Positions 34,386 to 49,728 of a stretch of 54,046 nt of DNA are shown here, piece after piece. The notes under the pieces are model-generated. The model was given only the letters and a program-made list of their open reading frames with translations. It was not told where the DNA came from and searched no databases. How positions within the stretch are numbered: position 1 is the first letter of the stretch; every line of letters begins with the position of its first letter. The DNA lies in NCBI RefSeq assembly GCF_016584115.1, contig NZ_NRSK01000019.1, forward strand, positions 1 through 54,046, given 5' to 3'. A program made the translations under genes and the position numbers. The stretch comes from Ectothiorhodospira mobilis. Its GTDB lineage: Bacteria > Pseudomonadota > Gammaproteobacteria > Ectothiorhodospirales > Ectothiorhodospiraceae.

Positions 34386-34734
34386 TGCGTGTTCTTTTTC
34401 CGGGTGTGTAGTCCGCCCCGGGGGATCCGCGACATCCCCGCCGGTACGCGTCCCGGACCATGCGGGCGCGGGGGCTTCTGTGTAGAGCTCGACCGCCATA
34501 TCCAATCTTCCCCATTGGGCGCAAGCGTGACTGTAAACCGATGGGCCTGGATTCACCAGGGTTGACGGGTGCGCGGACCGCATCCCTGCGCCATGGAACG
34601 GTCCCGGGAAGAACGCGCCGCAGGGTGCGTTCGGGACGATGCCCGGGGATCTCGCGGCATTCCCCCCGGCCCTGCCCCGCCAGGGCCGCAGGCTACCCGG
34701 CCCTGATCCCCGCAGCCGATCGCGCCGCGCCCGT
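34386..34734. other. Non-coding gap between hemH and the HNH gene (349 bases)
   Basis: No credible gene. It holds a perfect GGCCCTG/CAGGGCC hairpin (34668-34687) about 48 bases past the HNH stop, a bulged GTCCCG...CGGGAC hairpin with inner AACGC/GCGTT (34601-34637), and a CCTGG/CCAGG dyad (about 34543-34557). The hemH promoter should be here; the best guess (TTGCGC-N18-TATGGC, about 34500-34530) is weak. Confidence 0.5.
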
Positions 34735-35319
34735 TTACTGCAGCGGACGCCGCCTCAGCGGGCTGGAGCGCGGGAAATGGGCCTGCAGGAACTCCATCTG
34801 ATCCGCCAGGACACGACGCCCCTGCAGGTAGATGTATTCGGCATGGGTGGGCACAAAGGGCACGGCCAGCAACTGCATGCCCGCCTGTTCCGGGGTGTGG
34901 CCCGCCTTGTGGTTGTTGCAGCGCTTGCAGGCGGTGACCACGTTGACCCAGTGATCCGCCCCGCCCTGGCTCAGGGGGGTGACGTGATCCCGGGACAGGT
35001 CGTGGGGCCGGAAACGCTCGCCGCAGTAGAGGCAGAGGAAGGCGTCGCGCCGGAACAGGGCCGCGTTGTTCAGGGGGGGGACATAGGCGCCGTGGATGGC
35101 CTTGTTGGTGCCATGGGTGGCGAGGATGGAGTTCACCTCCACCACGCTGCGCCGGCCGGTGCGGGCATTGACGCCGCCATGCACGCGATAGAGCACCGAG
35201 CCGCAGGCATAGGCCACCTGCCCGGCGTGGTAGAGCCGCACGGCCTGCTGATAGTTGATCCATTCCATCGGCATGCCCGAGGCATCGGTGCGCAGCACCT
35301 GCTGTGTGAGCTCGTACAC
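34735..35319 (-). CDS. HNH endonuclease family protein
   Basis: 194 residues from a GTG at 35319. The family N-terminus (VLRTDASGMPMEWINYQQAV) is thereby kept, with GGGGG about 8 bases upstream. The N-terminal domain (about 1-80) is shared with other proteobacterial members, followed by an HNH domain with zinc pairs CLYCG and CKRCNN around RDHVTPLSQGG (about 100-150). Host-encoded, widely conserved relatives are not toxins or restriction enzymes of known type; the role is unknown. The first dozen residues are uncertain because an internal GTG (VLRTD) is an alternative start. Confidence 0.85.
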   Translation of the reverse strand: MYELTQQVLRTDASGMPMEWINYQQAVRLYHAGQVAYACGSVLYRVHGGVNARTGRRSVVEVNSILATHGTNKAIHGAYVPPLNNAALFRRDAFLCLYCGERFRPHDLSRDHVTPLSQGGADHWVNVVTACKRCNNHKAGHTPEQAGMQLLAVPFVPTHAEYIYLQGRRVLADQMEFLQAHFPRSSPLRRRPLQ

Positions 35320-35431
35320 CCCTCGTTCCCCCGAAGGTGATACCGACACCTCTTGACTCTGCCCCAATCCCGGCAAGAAAGCAATTATCAAGCCGCGAGC
35401 CGCCCTCGCCGTGGCCTCCCCGTGGCTCTGC

Positions 35432-35452
35432 ATCCCCCCACCACGGGGGGAT
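35432..35452. promoter_or_regulatory. Hairpin in the pntA / HNH divergent region
   Basis: ATCCCCCC-ACCAC-GGGGGGAT, a perfect 8-bp stem followed by TT, 92 bases before pntA. It could be an attenuator for pnt or simply a stable leader hairpin. Confidence 0.4.
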
Positions 35453-35543
35453 TTCCCGTCCATGTTCAAAGCCTTTGGAATTTCCGCTACCATGCCCAGC
35501 TTTACACGGCCACCACCCCTGCACGGGCAGACGGAGTACAGCC

Positions 35544-36677
35544 ATGCCGATCAAACTTGCCATACCGAAAGAGACCGCCCGCGGCGAGCGGAGGGTCGCC
35601 CTGGATCCCTCGGTGGCGGCCCGGTTCGCCCAGACGGGCATCGAGGTACTTCTCCAGAAGGGAGCGGGCAGCGAGGCCCACTTCCCGGACGAGGCCTACA
35701 CCGAGGCCCGCGTGGTGGACGACGCCAAGACGGCCTTCGGCGAGGCGGACATCGTGGTGAAGGTGGCCCCCCCCACGGTGGAAGAGATCAACCAGATGAA
35801 GGACGGGGCCCTGATGGCGGGGTTCTTCCACGCCCACAAGCATCCCGATGTGGTCCAGGCCCTGCAGAAGAAGAAGATCACCGCCTTCGCCATGGAACTG
35901 ATCCCGCGCATCTCCCGCGCCCAGAGCATGGATGCCCTCTCCTCCCAGGCGGCGGTGGGCGGCTACAAGGCCGCGCTCATGGGGGCCGACCTGTCCTGCC
36001 GCTTCTTCCCCATGCTCACCACCGCCGCCGGCACCATCCGCCCCGCCAAGGTGATGGTCATCGGCGCCGGCGTGGCGGGGCTGCAGGCCATCGCCACCGC
36101 CCGCCGCCTGGGGGCCCTGGTGGAGGCCTATGACGTGCGCTCCGCCACCCGGGAACAGGTGGAATCCCTGGGGGCCCGCTTCATCGACCTGGGCGTGCAG
36201 GCCGAGGGCGAGGGGGGCTATGCCCGCGAGCTCACCGACGAGGAGAAGGCACAGCAGCAGGAGGCCCTGGCCCGGCATGTAGCCCAGGCGGACGTGCTCA
36301 TCACCACCGCCGCCGTGCCCGGACGCCAGGCGCCGGTGCTCATCCCCCAGAAGATGGTCTCGGGCATGAAGCCCGGGGCGGTGATCATCGACCTGGCGGC
36401 GGAGAGCGGCGGCAACTGCGAGCTCACCAAGCCGGGCAAGACGGTCACCCGCGGCGGCGTGACCATCCACGGCCCCGAGAACGTGGCCAGCCAGGTGGCC
36501 CTGCACGCCAGCGAGATGTACGCCAAGAATCTGTTCAATTTCCTCACCCCCATGCTGCCCGAGGGCCGGCTGGAGCTGAACTGGGACGATGAGGTCATCG
36601 CCCAGAGCTGCCTCACCCACGAAGGGGCCATCCGGCACGAGGCGACCCGCAGCCTGATCGAAGGAGCCAAGTCATGA
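35544..36677 (+). CDS. pntA: NAD(P) transhydrogenase subunit alpha part 1 (PntAA)
   Basis: 377 residues from the ATG at 35544, behind GGAG. The soluble NAD(H)-binding domain I of proton-translocating transhydrogenase, encoded alone as in Rhodospirillum and many proteobacteria (E. coli fuses it to the next part). Motifs: IPKETARGERRVAL at the start, MVIGAGVAGLQAIATARRLGA (dinucleotide fold, about 170), EAYDVRSATREQVES, and the mobile loop GGYARELTDE. The enzyme uses the proton gradient to make NADPH from NADH. The last 4 bases overlap part 2. Confidence 0.96.
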   Translation: MPIKLAIPKETARGERRVALDPSVAARFAQTGIEVLLQKGAGSEAHFPDEAYTEARVVDDAKTAFGEADIVVKVAPPTVEEINQMKDGALMAGFFHAHKHPDVVQALQKKKITAFAMELIPRISRAQSMDALSSQAAVGGYKAALMGADLSCRFFPMLTTAAGTIRPAKVMVIGAGVAGLQAIATARRLGALVEAYDVRSATREQVESLGARFIDLGVQAEGEGGYARELTDEEKAQQQEALARHVAQADVLITTAAVPGRQAPVLIPQKMVSGMKPGAVIIDLAAESGGNCELTKPGKTVTRGGVTIHGPENVASQVALHASEMYAKNLFNFLTPMLPEGRLELNWDDEVIAQSCLTHEGAIRHEATRSLIEGAKS

Positions 36678-36964
36678 TCGAGGGTTTTGTCGCACTCTAC
36701 ATCTTCATGCTCGCGGCCTTCACCGGCTACGAGGTGATCTCCAAGGTGCCGGTGATCCTGCACACGCCGCTCATGTCCGGCTCCAACTTCGTCCACGGCA
36801 TCGTCCTGGTGGGCACCATGGTGGCCCTGGGCCATGCCGAGACCGGGATGCAGCAGCTGGTGGGCTTCGTCGCCGTGATCCTGGCGGCGGGCAACGCCGT
36901 GGGCGGGTATGTGGTGACCGAACGCATGCTCGAGATGTTCAAGAGCAGCAAGGGGAATCAGTAA
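36674..36964 (+). CDS. pntAB: NAD(P) transhydrogenase subunit alpha part 2 (PntAB, membrane)
   Basis: 96 residues with three predicted membrane helices (FVALYIFMLAAFTGYEVI; SNFVHGIVLVGTMVALGHA; QLVGFVAVILAAGNAVGGYVV). It forms part of the proton channel with PntB. The start overlaps pntA (ATGA) and the stop abuts the pntB ATG, so the three genes are tightly coupled. Confidence 0.95.
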   Translation: MIEGFVALYIFMLAAFTGYEVISKVPVILHTPLMSGSNFVHGIVLVGTMVALGHAETGMQQLVGFVAVILAAGNAVGGYVVTERMLEMFKSSKGNQ

Positions 36965-38347
36965 ATGAGCTTCATCATCAATCTCGCCTACTTCGCGGCG
37001 GCGGTGCTGTTCATCGTCGGCCTCAAGCAGATGGCCTCCCCGGTCACCGCCCGGCGCGGCATCGTCTGGGCCGGCTGGGGCATGGTGCTGGCCACCGTGG
37101 TCACCTTCCTGCACCCCGAGGTGGTGGGCTTTGTCAATTACCTGCTCATCCTCCTGGGGATCGGCATCGGCGGCGGCGTGGCCTGGTACACGGGCAAGCG
37201 GGTGGCCATGACCGACATGCCGCAGATGATCGCCCTGTACAACGGCATGGGGGGCGGCGCCGCCGCCGGCATCGGCATCGTGGCCCTGATGCAGGCCGAC
37301 ACCCTGGCCTGGACCACGCAGTTCATCGCCGTGCTGGGGATCATCATCGGCTCGGTGGCCTTCTCCGGATCGCTGGTGGCCTTCGCCAAGCTCCAGGGCC
37401 TGCTGAAGAAATCCATCCGCTTTGACCGCCAGCAGAAGATCAACCTGGGGGTCCTGGGGGGCACGCTGCTGCTGGGCCTGATCATCGCCTTCAGCGGCAG
37501 CCAGGTGAACGGCACCCTGCTCCTGCTGTTCGTGCTCCTGGCCCTGGCCTTCGGCGTGCTCATGACCATCCCCATCGGCGGCGCCGACATGCCGGTGATC
37601 ATCTCCCTGTACAACGCCCTCACCGGCCTGGCCGTGGGCTTCAAGGGGCTGGTACTGGACAACGCCGCGCTGATGATCGCCGGGGTGGTGGTGGGCTCCG
37701 CCGGCACCCTGCTCACCCAGCTCATGGCCAAGGCCATGAACCGGCCCCTGTCCAACGTGCTGTTCTCCCAGTTCGGCGAGACCGCCACCGAGGAACAGGG
37801 TGAGGTCACCGGCACCCTCAAGCCCATCGAGTCCTCCGACGCCGGCATCATGATGGCTTACGCCAACAAGGTGATCATCGTCCCCGGCTACGGCATGGCG
37901 GTGGCCCAGGCGCAGCACAAAATCTGGGAGCTCACCCAGCGCCTGCAGGAACGGGGCGTGGACGTGAAGTTCGCCATCCACCCGGTGGCGGGGCGCATGC
38001 CCGGGCACATGAACGTGCTCCTGGCCGAGGCCGGTGTGCCCTACGATCTCATCTACGACCTGGACGAGATCAACACCGAGTTCAAGACGGCGGACGTGGC
38101 CGTAGTCATCGGGGCCAACGACGTGGTCAACCCCGTGGCCCGCAGCAACCCGGAAAGCCCCATCTACGGTATGCCCATCCTCAACGTGGACGAGGCGAAG
38201 AACGTCATCGTCATCAAACGGGGCAAGGGGGCCGGCTTCTCCGGGGTGGAGAACCATCTCTTTTACGCCGACAACACGCGCATGCTCTACGGCGACGGCC
38301 AGAAGGTGGCCGGGGAACTGGTGGCGGCGGTCAAGGAACTGGGCTGA
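36965..38347 (+). CDS. pntB: NAD(P) transhydrogenase subunit beta (PntB)
   Basis: 460 residues. About nine membrane helices (residues 1-265) then the soluble NADP(H)-binding domain III (about 285-460) with VIIVPGYGMAVAQAQHKIWEL, HPVAGRMPGHMNVLLAEA, and VVIGANDVVNPVARSNPESP. It completes the transhydrogenase. The pool of NADPH it generates would serve the GltBD glutamate synthase further along. A strong intrinsic terminator follows. Confidence 0.96.
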   Translation: MSFIINLAYFAAAVLFIVGLKQMASPVTARRGIVWAGWGMVLATVVTFLHPEVVGFVNYLLILLGIGIGGGVAWYTGKRVAMTDMPQMIALYNGMGGGAAAGIGIVALMQADTLAWTTQFIAVLGIIIGSVAFSGSLVAFAKLQGLLKKSIRFDRQQKINLGVLGGTLLLGLIIAFSGSQVNGTLLLLFVLLALAFGVLMTIPIGGADMPVIISLYNALTGLAVGFKGLVLDNAALMIAGVVVGSAGTLLTQLMAKAMNRPLSNVLFSQFGETATEEQGEVTGTLKPIESSDAGIMMAYANKVIIVPGYGMAVAQAQHKIWELTQRLQERGVDVKFAIHPVAGRMPGHMNVLLAEAGVPYDLIYDLDEINTEFKTADVAVVIGANDVVNPVARSNPESPIYGMPILNVDEAKNVIVIKRGKGAGFSGVENHLFYADNTRMLYGDGQKVAGELVAAVKELG

Positions 38348-38379
38348 CTCCACCCTGCCCCTGCCATTCCGAAGGACGC

Positions 38380-38410
38380 AGCGCCCGGGTTCATCCCGGG
38401 CGCTTTGCGT
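38380..38410 (+). terminator. Intrinsic terminator after pntB
   Basis: AGCGCCCGGG-TTCAT-CCCGGGCGCT, a perfect 10-bp stem, followed by TTGCGTT. Confidence 0.8.
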
Positions 38411-38483
38411 TGGGCGGCCCCCTTGGCGTGCAGAACCCCAGGAAGGGGGCCACGGCCAAAGCATCCCGCCACACGACTGGATC

Positions 38484-38585
38484 GGGGTTCCGTGTCGCCC
38501 GTGGCGGGTGTGCGCCGCAGGGAAGCGGCGCGCAAGCCTACAGGGAGGTATACACGGCGTCCCGCCACGGGCGACACGGAACCCC
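38484..38585. repeat. Structured palindromic element, copy 1 (arms 25 bp, core 52 nt)
   Basis: Arms 38484-38508 and 38561-38585 are perfect 25-base reverse complements. The 52-nt core contains a 7-bp hairpin GCGCCGC/GCGGCGC with loop AGGGAA, then a second CCT/AGG hairpin whose loop repeats CAGGGA, and ends ACGGCGT. The same core, with compensatory changes and completely different but again self-complementary arms, is at 53579-53686. It lies between convergent pntB and the patatin gene, so a bidirectional terminator or 3'-end element is likely; pntB also has its own terminator upstream. Confidence 0.85.
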
Positions 38586-38602
38586 CACCCCCGAAGACAG
38601 CA

Positions 38603-39541
38603 CTAGATCCGGGAGGGCGCCCGATGGGTCATCCCCTCCAGGTTCTCCCGCGCCAGGCGCTGCCCCAGCTCGATCACCGGCCGCGCACGGTGGAACTCGT
38701 GGATCATGCACACATTCTTGGGCACGCTGATCACCAGATCGGGCCGGAACACCGCCAGGTGCTGACGGGTGATGGCCGCCTGCATGGTATCCAGGGAGCG
38801 CATGAGCACCTCCGACAGGGCCATGCCCTCCGCCGCCCGGGGGGTGCTCTCCCCACCCAGGGACTCCACATACCCCCGCATCCGCTCCAGCAGACCCAGA
38901 CGGTCTTCATCCCCCTCCCCTTCCCCTGGGTCGGCCTCCACCCCGTCCTCCGTATCCGGCGCCGGACCGTTCACATCCACCACGATGGTGAGATCCGTGA
39001 AGGTGCGCAGCGTCGGCGCCACGGGCACGGGGTTGAGCAGCCCGCCGTCCACCAGGGTGCGCCCCTGGTAGCGGTGGGGTGTGAACACCGCCGGGATGGC
39101 GATGGAGGCGCGGATGGCATCGAACAGCGAGCCCTCACTCATCCACACCTCCCGGCCCCGCTCGATATCCACCGCCACGGCGGTGAAATGGATGGGCAGC
39201 TGCTCGATATCCCGTTCCCCCACCAAGTCGCGAAGCTTGCGGATCAGTTTGTCGCCCCGGATCAGGCCGCCTCCGGCGAAGCTCCAATCCAGCAGACCGA
39301 GCACATCCGACTGGCTCAGGCCCTGCACCCATTCGGCATAGGTCTCCAGCTCCCCAAGGGCATAGATCCCGCCCACCAGCGCCCCCATGGAACTCCCGGA
39401 GATGGCGCGCACCTCGTAGCCCCGGACCTCCAGTTCACGGATCACGCCAATGTGGGCCAGCCCCCGGGCACCCCCGGAACCCAGTACCAGGGACACGGTG
39501 CGCGCCTGGGCGCGTACGGGGGCCTTATTCCGTTTTTTCAT
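38603..39541 (-). CDS. Patatin-like phospholipase (RssA/NTE type)
   Basis: 312 residues from the ATG at 39541 (MKKRNK; AGG about 8 bases upstream); the frame runs further back but without family similarity. Ser-Asp dyad hydrolase: oxyanion motif GSGGARG (about residue 20), nucleophile elbow GSSMG (about 50) and VDGG (about 160) for the Asp. A Glu/Asp-rich loop (DTEDGVEADPGEGEGDEDR) is inserted in the C-terminal half. Acts on phospholipids or lysophospholipids; the cellular role is unknown. Divergent from the MscK gene by 148 bases. Confidence 0.92.
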   Translation of the reverse strand: MKKRNKAPVRAQARTVSLVLGSGGARGLAHIGVIRELEVRGYEVRAISGSSMGALVGGIYALGELETYAEWVQGLSQSDVLGLLDWSFAGGGLIRGDKLIRKLRDLVGERDIEQLPIHFTAVAVDIERGREVWMSEGSLFDAIRASIAIPAVFTPHRYQGRTLVDGGLLNPVPVAPTLRTFTDLTIVVDVNGPAPDTEDGVEADPGEGEGDEDRLGLLERMRGYVESLGGESTPRAAEGMALSEVLMRSLDTMQAAITRQHLAVFRPDLVISVPKNVCMIHEFHRARPVIELGQRLARENLEGMTHRAPSRI

Positions 39542-39689
39542 CAAGGACACCTGTAGCCTCCGGAGGAGACACCGTATGAACAAGCCCAGAGCATAACCCG
39601 GCACCTGCAAGACCGTCAGCGCACGGGACTTGCCCGTGCCGTGCGCTCCCCTACACTGGGCCCCATCTCCAGCCGAGGACCCCCTCTCC

Positions 39690-42600
39690 ATGCACCGCGC
39701 CGTCCGCCTGCTTGTTCTGTCCCTGCTGCTGCCCTTGAGCCCGATGCTGGAGGCCCAGGAAGCGGACCCCTGGAAGGCGCCCGACCGGGCCCGATTGGCG
39801 CAGGTGCGCACACAGCTGGCCGCCGCCACCGAGGCCCTGGGCCCGATGCTGCGGGCCATCGACACCGAGGACGCCGAACGCTGGCTGACAGAGAGCCCCG
39901 GGGAACGGCTCGCCACCCGGGCGGAGGCGGCGGAAGGACCCGCAAAGCCCCTCTGGACCCAGGCCCTGGAGGTGGAACGGGCATCGATCCAGCGTATTCA
40001 GGGTGCGCTGGAACGGGCCGAGGCGGCCCGGGCATTGCCCCGCACCCTGGAAGAGACCTCACACCGGCTCGTACAGGAGCTCCCCCCCCTCCTGGAACCG
40101 GTGCCCCCGGAACGGACCATCAGCGCCCTGGAGGAGACCTGGACGCAGCTGTCCCGCCGCCGTGAGCAGGCCACGCTGGAACTGGAGCAGCGCCGGGCCA
40201 CGCTGGAGGGACTCCGGGAGCAGCTCGAGGCCCAACCCGCCCCCCTGGAGCCGTCCCAAGGGCAGTCGGAGCCCCCTCCGCCGACCCCGGAGAATGCCCC
40301 TGCCCTGGAGGAGGCGCAGGCGGCCCTGGAGGCGGTGCAGCAGCGCCAGGCCTCCGCCCGGCTCATCGCCGCGCAGCTGGATGCCCGAAGCCTCCCGCCC
40401 CGGGTGCGGGCCCTGGACGCCCTGGTGCGTGCCCTGGCCCTGGAGCAGAACTGGCTCGATGCCCGTATCGCCCAAGTGGAAGGGGAGATCAATGACCGCT
40501 CCAGTGAGGAGTTACGCGCCCTGCGGGAGGAACTGGCCTGGCTGCTGGAGCGGGAGCCGGATGCCGGCACCCGTTTCCCGGAGGAGATCCGCACCCTGCG
40601 CGAGCGCTTCGACCGCATCGCCCGCACCCAGACACGCATCCGCCAGCTGCAGGAGGAGCGGGCCCGCTATGCCCGCATCGAGGAAGACCTGCGCCAGACC
40701 CTGGCCAACGTGCGCGAACGCCTGGAGGTGAGCGGCCTCACCCAGGCCCTGGGGGGGCTCTTTCTGGAAGAGCAGCGGCGCCTGCGGGATCTTGAGGACC
40801 TGCATTTCACGGTCACGGCCATCGAACAGGAGATCACGGAATCCCGCCTGCGCAGCATCTCCCTGCGGGAGGCCCTGGCCGCTGCCCAGCCGTCCGCACT
40901 GGAACCGGTTCAGGCGCAGCTGAGGGCGCTGCGCCAGCAGGCCCAGGAGAGCCAGTTGCAGGCGGAACAGACCCTAACCGCCCAACTGCAGCAGGCGGAT
41001 GCGCATCTGCGCGCCGCCGTGCAGCTCCTGGACGAAGTGCAGCAGATCCTGCGGGAGACCCTGTTGTGGTGGCCCAGCCATGTCCCCGTGGGCAAGGACT
41101 GGGCCCTGGCCGTACCGGTGGCCGTGGTGGCCCTGTTCGAACCCGACTCCTGGCAGGAACTCGGCCGGGCCCTGGCGGCCGTCACCTGGGGCAGCCCCGT
41201 TCCGGCCCTGCTCACCCTCCTGGGGGTGGGCGCCCTGCTGGCCTGGGGTCGTGGCACACCAGCACGCCTGGCGGAACTGGCCCGCCAGACCGAGCACCGC
41301 TTCACGGACCACATCCGGCTCACCTTTCAGGCCCTGGGCTGGAGCCTGATCCGGGCCCTGCCCATTCCCGCCCTGCTCATGGCCACTGCCCTGCGCCTGC
41401 AGGCCCTGCCGGAAGCGGGCTACGGCGTGGAGATCCTGGGCACCATGCTCTTCAGCGCCGCCGTCTGGTGGCTGGCGGGTCACCTGCTGCTCCTGTTCAC
41501 CCGCAGCGACGGCGTGGGTACGAGCCATTTCGGCTGGCCGGAACTCCTGTTACGCCGGGTGCGCCGCGACCTGACCTGGTTCCTGCCGGCACAACTCGTA
41601 CTCATCCTCTTCCTGGCCCTGGCCTTCGGCCATCCCGAAGAGGCGGTGTTCGATGTCTTCGGCCGCCTGTGGCTGCTGGCCGCCGCCGTGCTGGTGGGCC
41701 TCCTGGGCTGGCGGCTGCTGGCCCCGCCGCCCAAGGGGGCCCGGCCCCTGCTGGAGGAGCGCAAGCGCCGATTCCTGAGACTGCTCATCGTCGCCGCCAC
41801 CCTGGCCCTGGTGCTGCTGTGCCTGGGGGGGTATCTGCTCACCGTGGGGGAACTGCTGGACCGGATCATCGACACCGGCGTGGTCCTGGGTGCGGTGTGG
41901 CTGGCCCACAGCCTGGCGGTACGCGCCCTGATCCTGAGCGAGACCCGTCTGCTCATCCGCCGCATGCGGGAACAGCGGGCCAAGGCCGCGGGGGAAGGCT
42001 CCAGCGGGGCCGAGGGCGGCCTGGACCTGCCGGAGCGCCATCTGAGTCTGGAGGACGTGAACCAGCAGACCCGCACCCTGCTGCACGTGATCACCGGAGG
42101 CGGTGTGTTCATCGCCCTGTTCTGGGTCTGGTCGGACATGCTCCCGGCCCTCACCTGGCTGGACGGGGTCACCCTCTGGTCCCGCAGCATCCAGGTGGAT
42201 GGCACGGAGGTGCTCAGCCGCGTGAGCCTGCAGGACTTCCTGCTGGCGGCCTTCCTGGGCATCCTGTTCAGCCTGGCGGCGCGCAACCTGCCCGGCCTGG
42301 TGGAGATCCTGCTGGCACGCAGCACCCGCATGGACGCCGCCGGGCGCTACACCATCACCATGCTGCTGCGCTATCTCATGGCGGTGATCGCGGTGGTGAG
42401 CGTATTCTCCCTGCTGGGGCTGCGCTGGAGCGAGCTGCAGTGGATGGTGGCCGCCCTCACCCTGGGCCTGGGCTTTGGCCTGCAGGAGGTGGTGGCCAAC
42501 TTCGTCTCCGGGCTTATCGTTCTCCTGGAACGGCCCGTGCGCGTGGGGGATACGGTCACCATCGGCGAGTACAGCGGCACCGTGGCCCGCATCCGCACCC

Positions 42601-43067
42601 GGGCCACCACCATCATCGACTGGGACAATAAGGAGGTGGTGGTCCCCAACAAGAATTTCATCACCGAGCGCCTCATCAACTGGACCCTCTCGGACACCAC
42701 CACGCGCGTGGTCATTCCCGTCGGGGTCAGTTATGATTCGGATGTGGATAAGGTCCGGGAAAAGCTCCTGGAGGTGGCCGCGCAGAACCCCCATGTCATG
42801 GATGATCCGGCCCCGTCCGTGTACTTCCTGCGGTTTGGCAACAGCACCCTCGACTTCGAGTTGCGGGTGTATGTGAACCAGCTCAGGGACCGGCTGGACA
42901 CCATCAGCGATCTCCACACGGCCATCATCAAATGCTTCCGCCGGGAGGGGATCGAGATCGCCTTCCCGCAGATGGACCTGCACGTGCGCGACCTGGCCCC
43001 GGGCCCCGGCACGCACACGGCCCCCGGGGAACTCCCCGGGACACCGGGCACCCCGGACGGGGGATGA
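39690..43067 (+). CDS. mscK: Large mechanosensitive channel, MscK/KefA type
   Basis: 1125 residues, close to E. coli MscK (1120). A signal peptide (about 1-24) is followed by a long Glu/Arg/Gln-rich periplasmic coiled-coil region (about 25-470), about 11 membrane helices (from about 475), and the MscS-like core with pore helix ALTLGLGFGLQEVVANFVSG and beta domain RPVRVGDTVTIGEYSG, ending in a cytoplasmic vestibule (to about 1095) and a Gly/Pro tail. It releases solutes under membrane tension. The ATG at 39690 begins the signal peptide; upstream in-frame codons do not. A potassium/osmotic role is established for the family. Confidence 0.93.
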   Translation: MHRAVRLLVLSLLLPLSPMLEAQEADPWKAPDRARLAQVRTQLAAATEALGPMLRAIDTEDAERWLTESPGERLATRAEAAEGPAKPLWTQALEVERASIQRIQGALERAEAARALPRTLEETSHRLVQELPPLLEPVPPERTISALEETWTQLSRRREQATLELEQRRATLEGLREQLEAQPAPLEPSQGQSEPPPPTPENAPALEEAQAALEAVQQRQASARLIAAQLDARSLPPRVRALDALVRALALEQNWLDARIAQVEGEINDRSSEELRALREELAWLLEREPDAGTRFPEEIRTLRERFDRIARTQTRIRQLQEERARYARIEEDLRQTLANVRERLEVSGLTQALGGLFLEEQRRLRDLEDLHFTVTAIEQEITESRLRSISLREALAAAQPSALEPVQAQLRALRQQAQESQLQAEQTLTAQLQQADAHLRAAVQLLDEVQQILRETLLWWPSHVPVGKDWALAVPVAVVALFEPDSWQELGRALAAVTWGSPVPALLTLLGVGALLAWGRGTPARLAELARQTEHRFTDHIRLTFQALGWSLIRALPIPALLMATALRLQALPEAGYGVEILGTMLFSAAVWWLAGHLLLLFTRSDGVGTSHFGWPELLLRRVRRDLTWFLPAQLVLILFLALAFGHPEEAVFDVFGRLWLLAAAVLVGLLGWRLLAPPPKGARPLLEERKRRFLRLLIVAATLALVLLCLGGYLLTVGELLDRIIDTGVVLGAVWLAHSLAVRALILSETRLLIRRMREQRAKAAGEGSSGAEGGLDLPERHLSLEDVNQQTRTLLHVITGGGVFIALFWVWSDMLPALTWLDGVTLWSRSIQVDGTEVLSRVSLQDFLLAAFLGILFSLAARNLPGLVEILLARSTRMDAAGRYTITMLLRYLMAVIAVVSVFSLLGLRWSELQWMVAALTLGLGFGLQEVVANFVSGLIVLLERPVRVGDTVTIGEYSGTVARIRTRATTIIDWDNKEVVVPNKNFITERLINWTLSDTTTRVVIPVGVSYDSDVDKVREKLLEVAAQNPHVMDDPAPSVYFLRFGNSTLDFELRVYVNQLRDRLDTISDLHTAIIKCFRREGIEIAFPQMDLHVRDLAPGPGTHTAPGELPGTPGTPDGG

Positions 43068-43434
43068 TCCGCGCTGGGCCCGGACGGGCCCCGTGCCGAA
43101 CCCCCGGGCACCCCGCAAGTCCAATGGATGACTGCCCAGGGAATCACGATCCTGGCGGTCGATGCCCCCGGCGCGGGCCCGTGGCCCCGCCGGGAAGGCC
43201 CCCGCAACGGACCTGCCGTGCACCACATGGGTGCACATGCGCCGGATTGTCGCCAAAACAGTCCTTCACCCCTGGCGCTGAACGCACTTTGGCATTAATC
43301 TCCCAAGCCCGCCGGAATGGGGCGCCCTGCCGCGGCCCCGGGGTGGGCGCGCCCGGCCCGCCCGCAGAACACCGGCGCCCCACGCCGGAACGCCGCGGAC
43401 ACCGGCCAGCGACCAGTAATCAGCGAGGTCAACG
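43068..43434. other. Intergenic region before gltB (367 bases)
   Basis: No gene seen. It must hold the gltBD promoter. A small CACC/GGGTG dyad (about 43217-43230) and TTTGGCATTAATC (about 43290-43302) are the only AT-leaning signals; I could not fit a good -35/-10 pair or a full sigma-54 site. Confidence 0.5.
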
Positions 43435-49564
<6,130 letters not shown>

Positions 49565-49626
49565 GGATCCGGCGGCCCGGCCCCGGTCCCTAACGGGGAT
49601 ACCGGGCCACCCGGAAACCAACGAGA

Positions 49627-49663
49627 GGCCCCCAGCCGCACCGGCGGCTGGGGGCCTTTTCGT
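49627..49663 (+). terminator. Intrinsic terminator after gltBD
   Basis: Perfect 13-bp stem (49627-49639 with 49644-49656), loop ACCG, then TTTTCGTTT. The clearest intrinsic terminator in the window. Confidence 0.92.
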
Positions 49664-49728
49664 TTGGAGGGTCGGCCACAGGCGGGGGAGAATGGGCCCT
49701 GTCCATCCCCATCCCGGAGGTACCCGTC

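Noticed and set aside
34386-34583. 66-residue N-terminal extension of ferrochelatase
   Set aside because: Unlike known HemH N-termini; the ATG at 34385 begins the conserved sequence.
43290-43302. TGGCATTAATC as a sigma-54 site for gltBD
   Set aside because: Lacks the GC element at the required distance; no -24/-12 pair.
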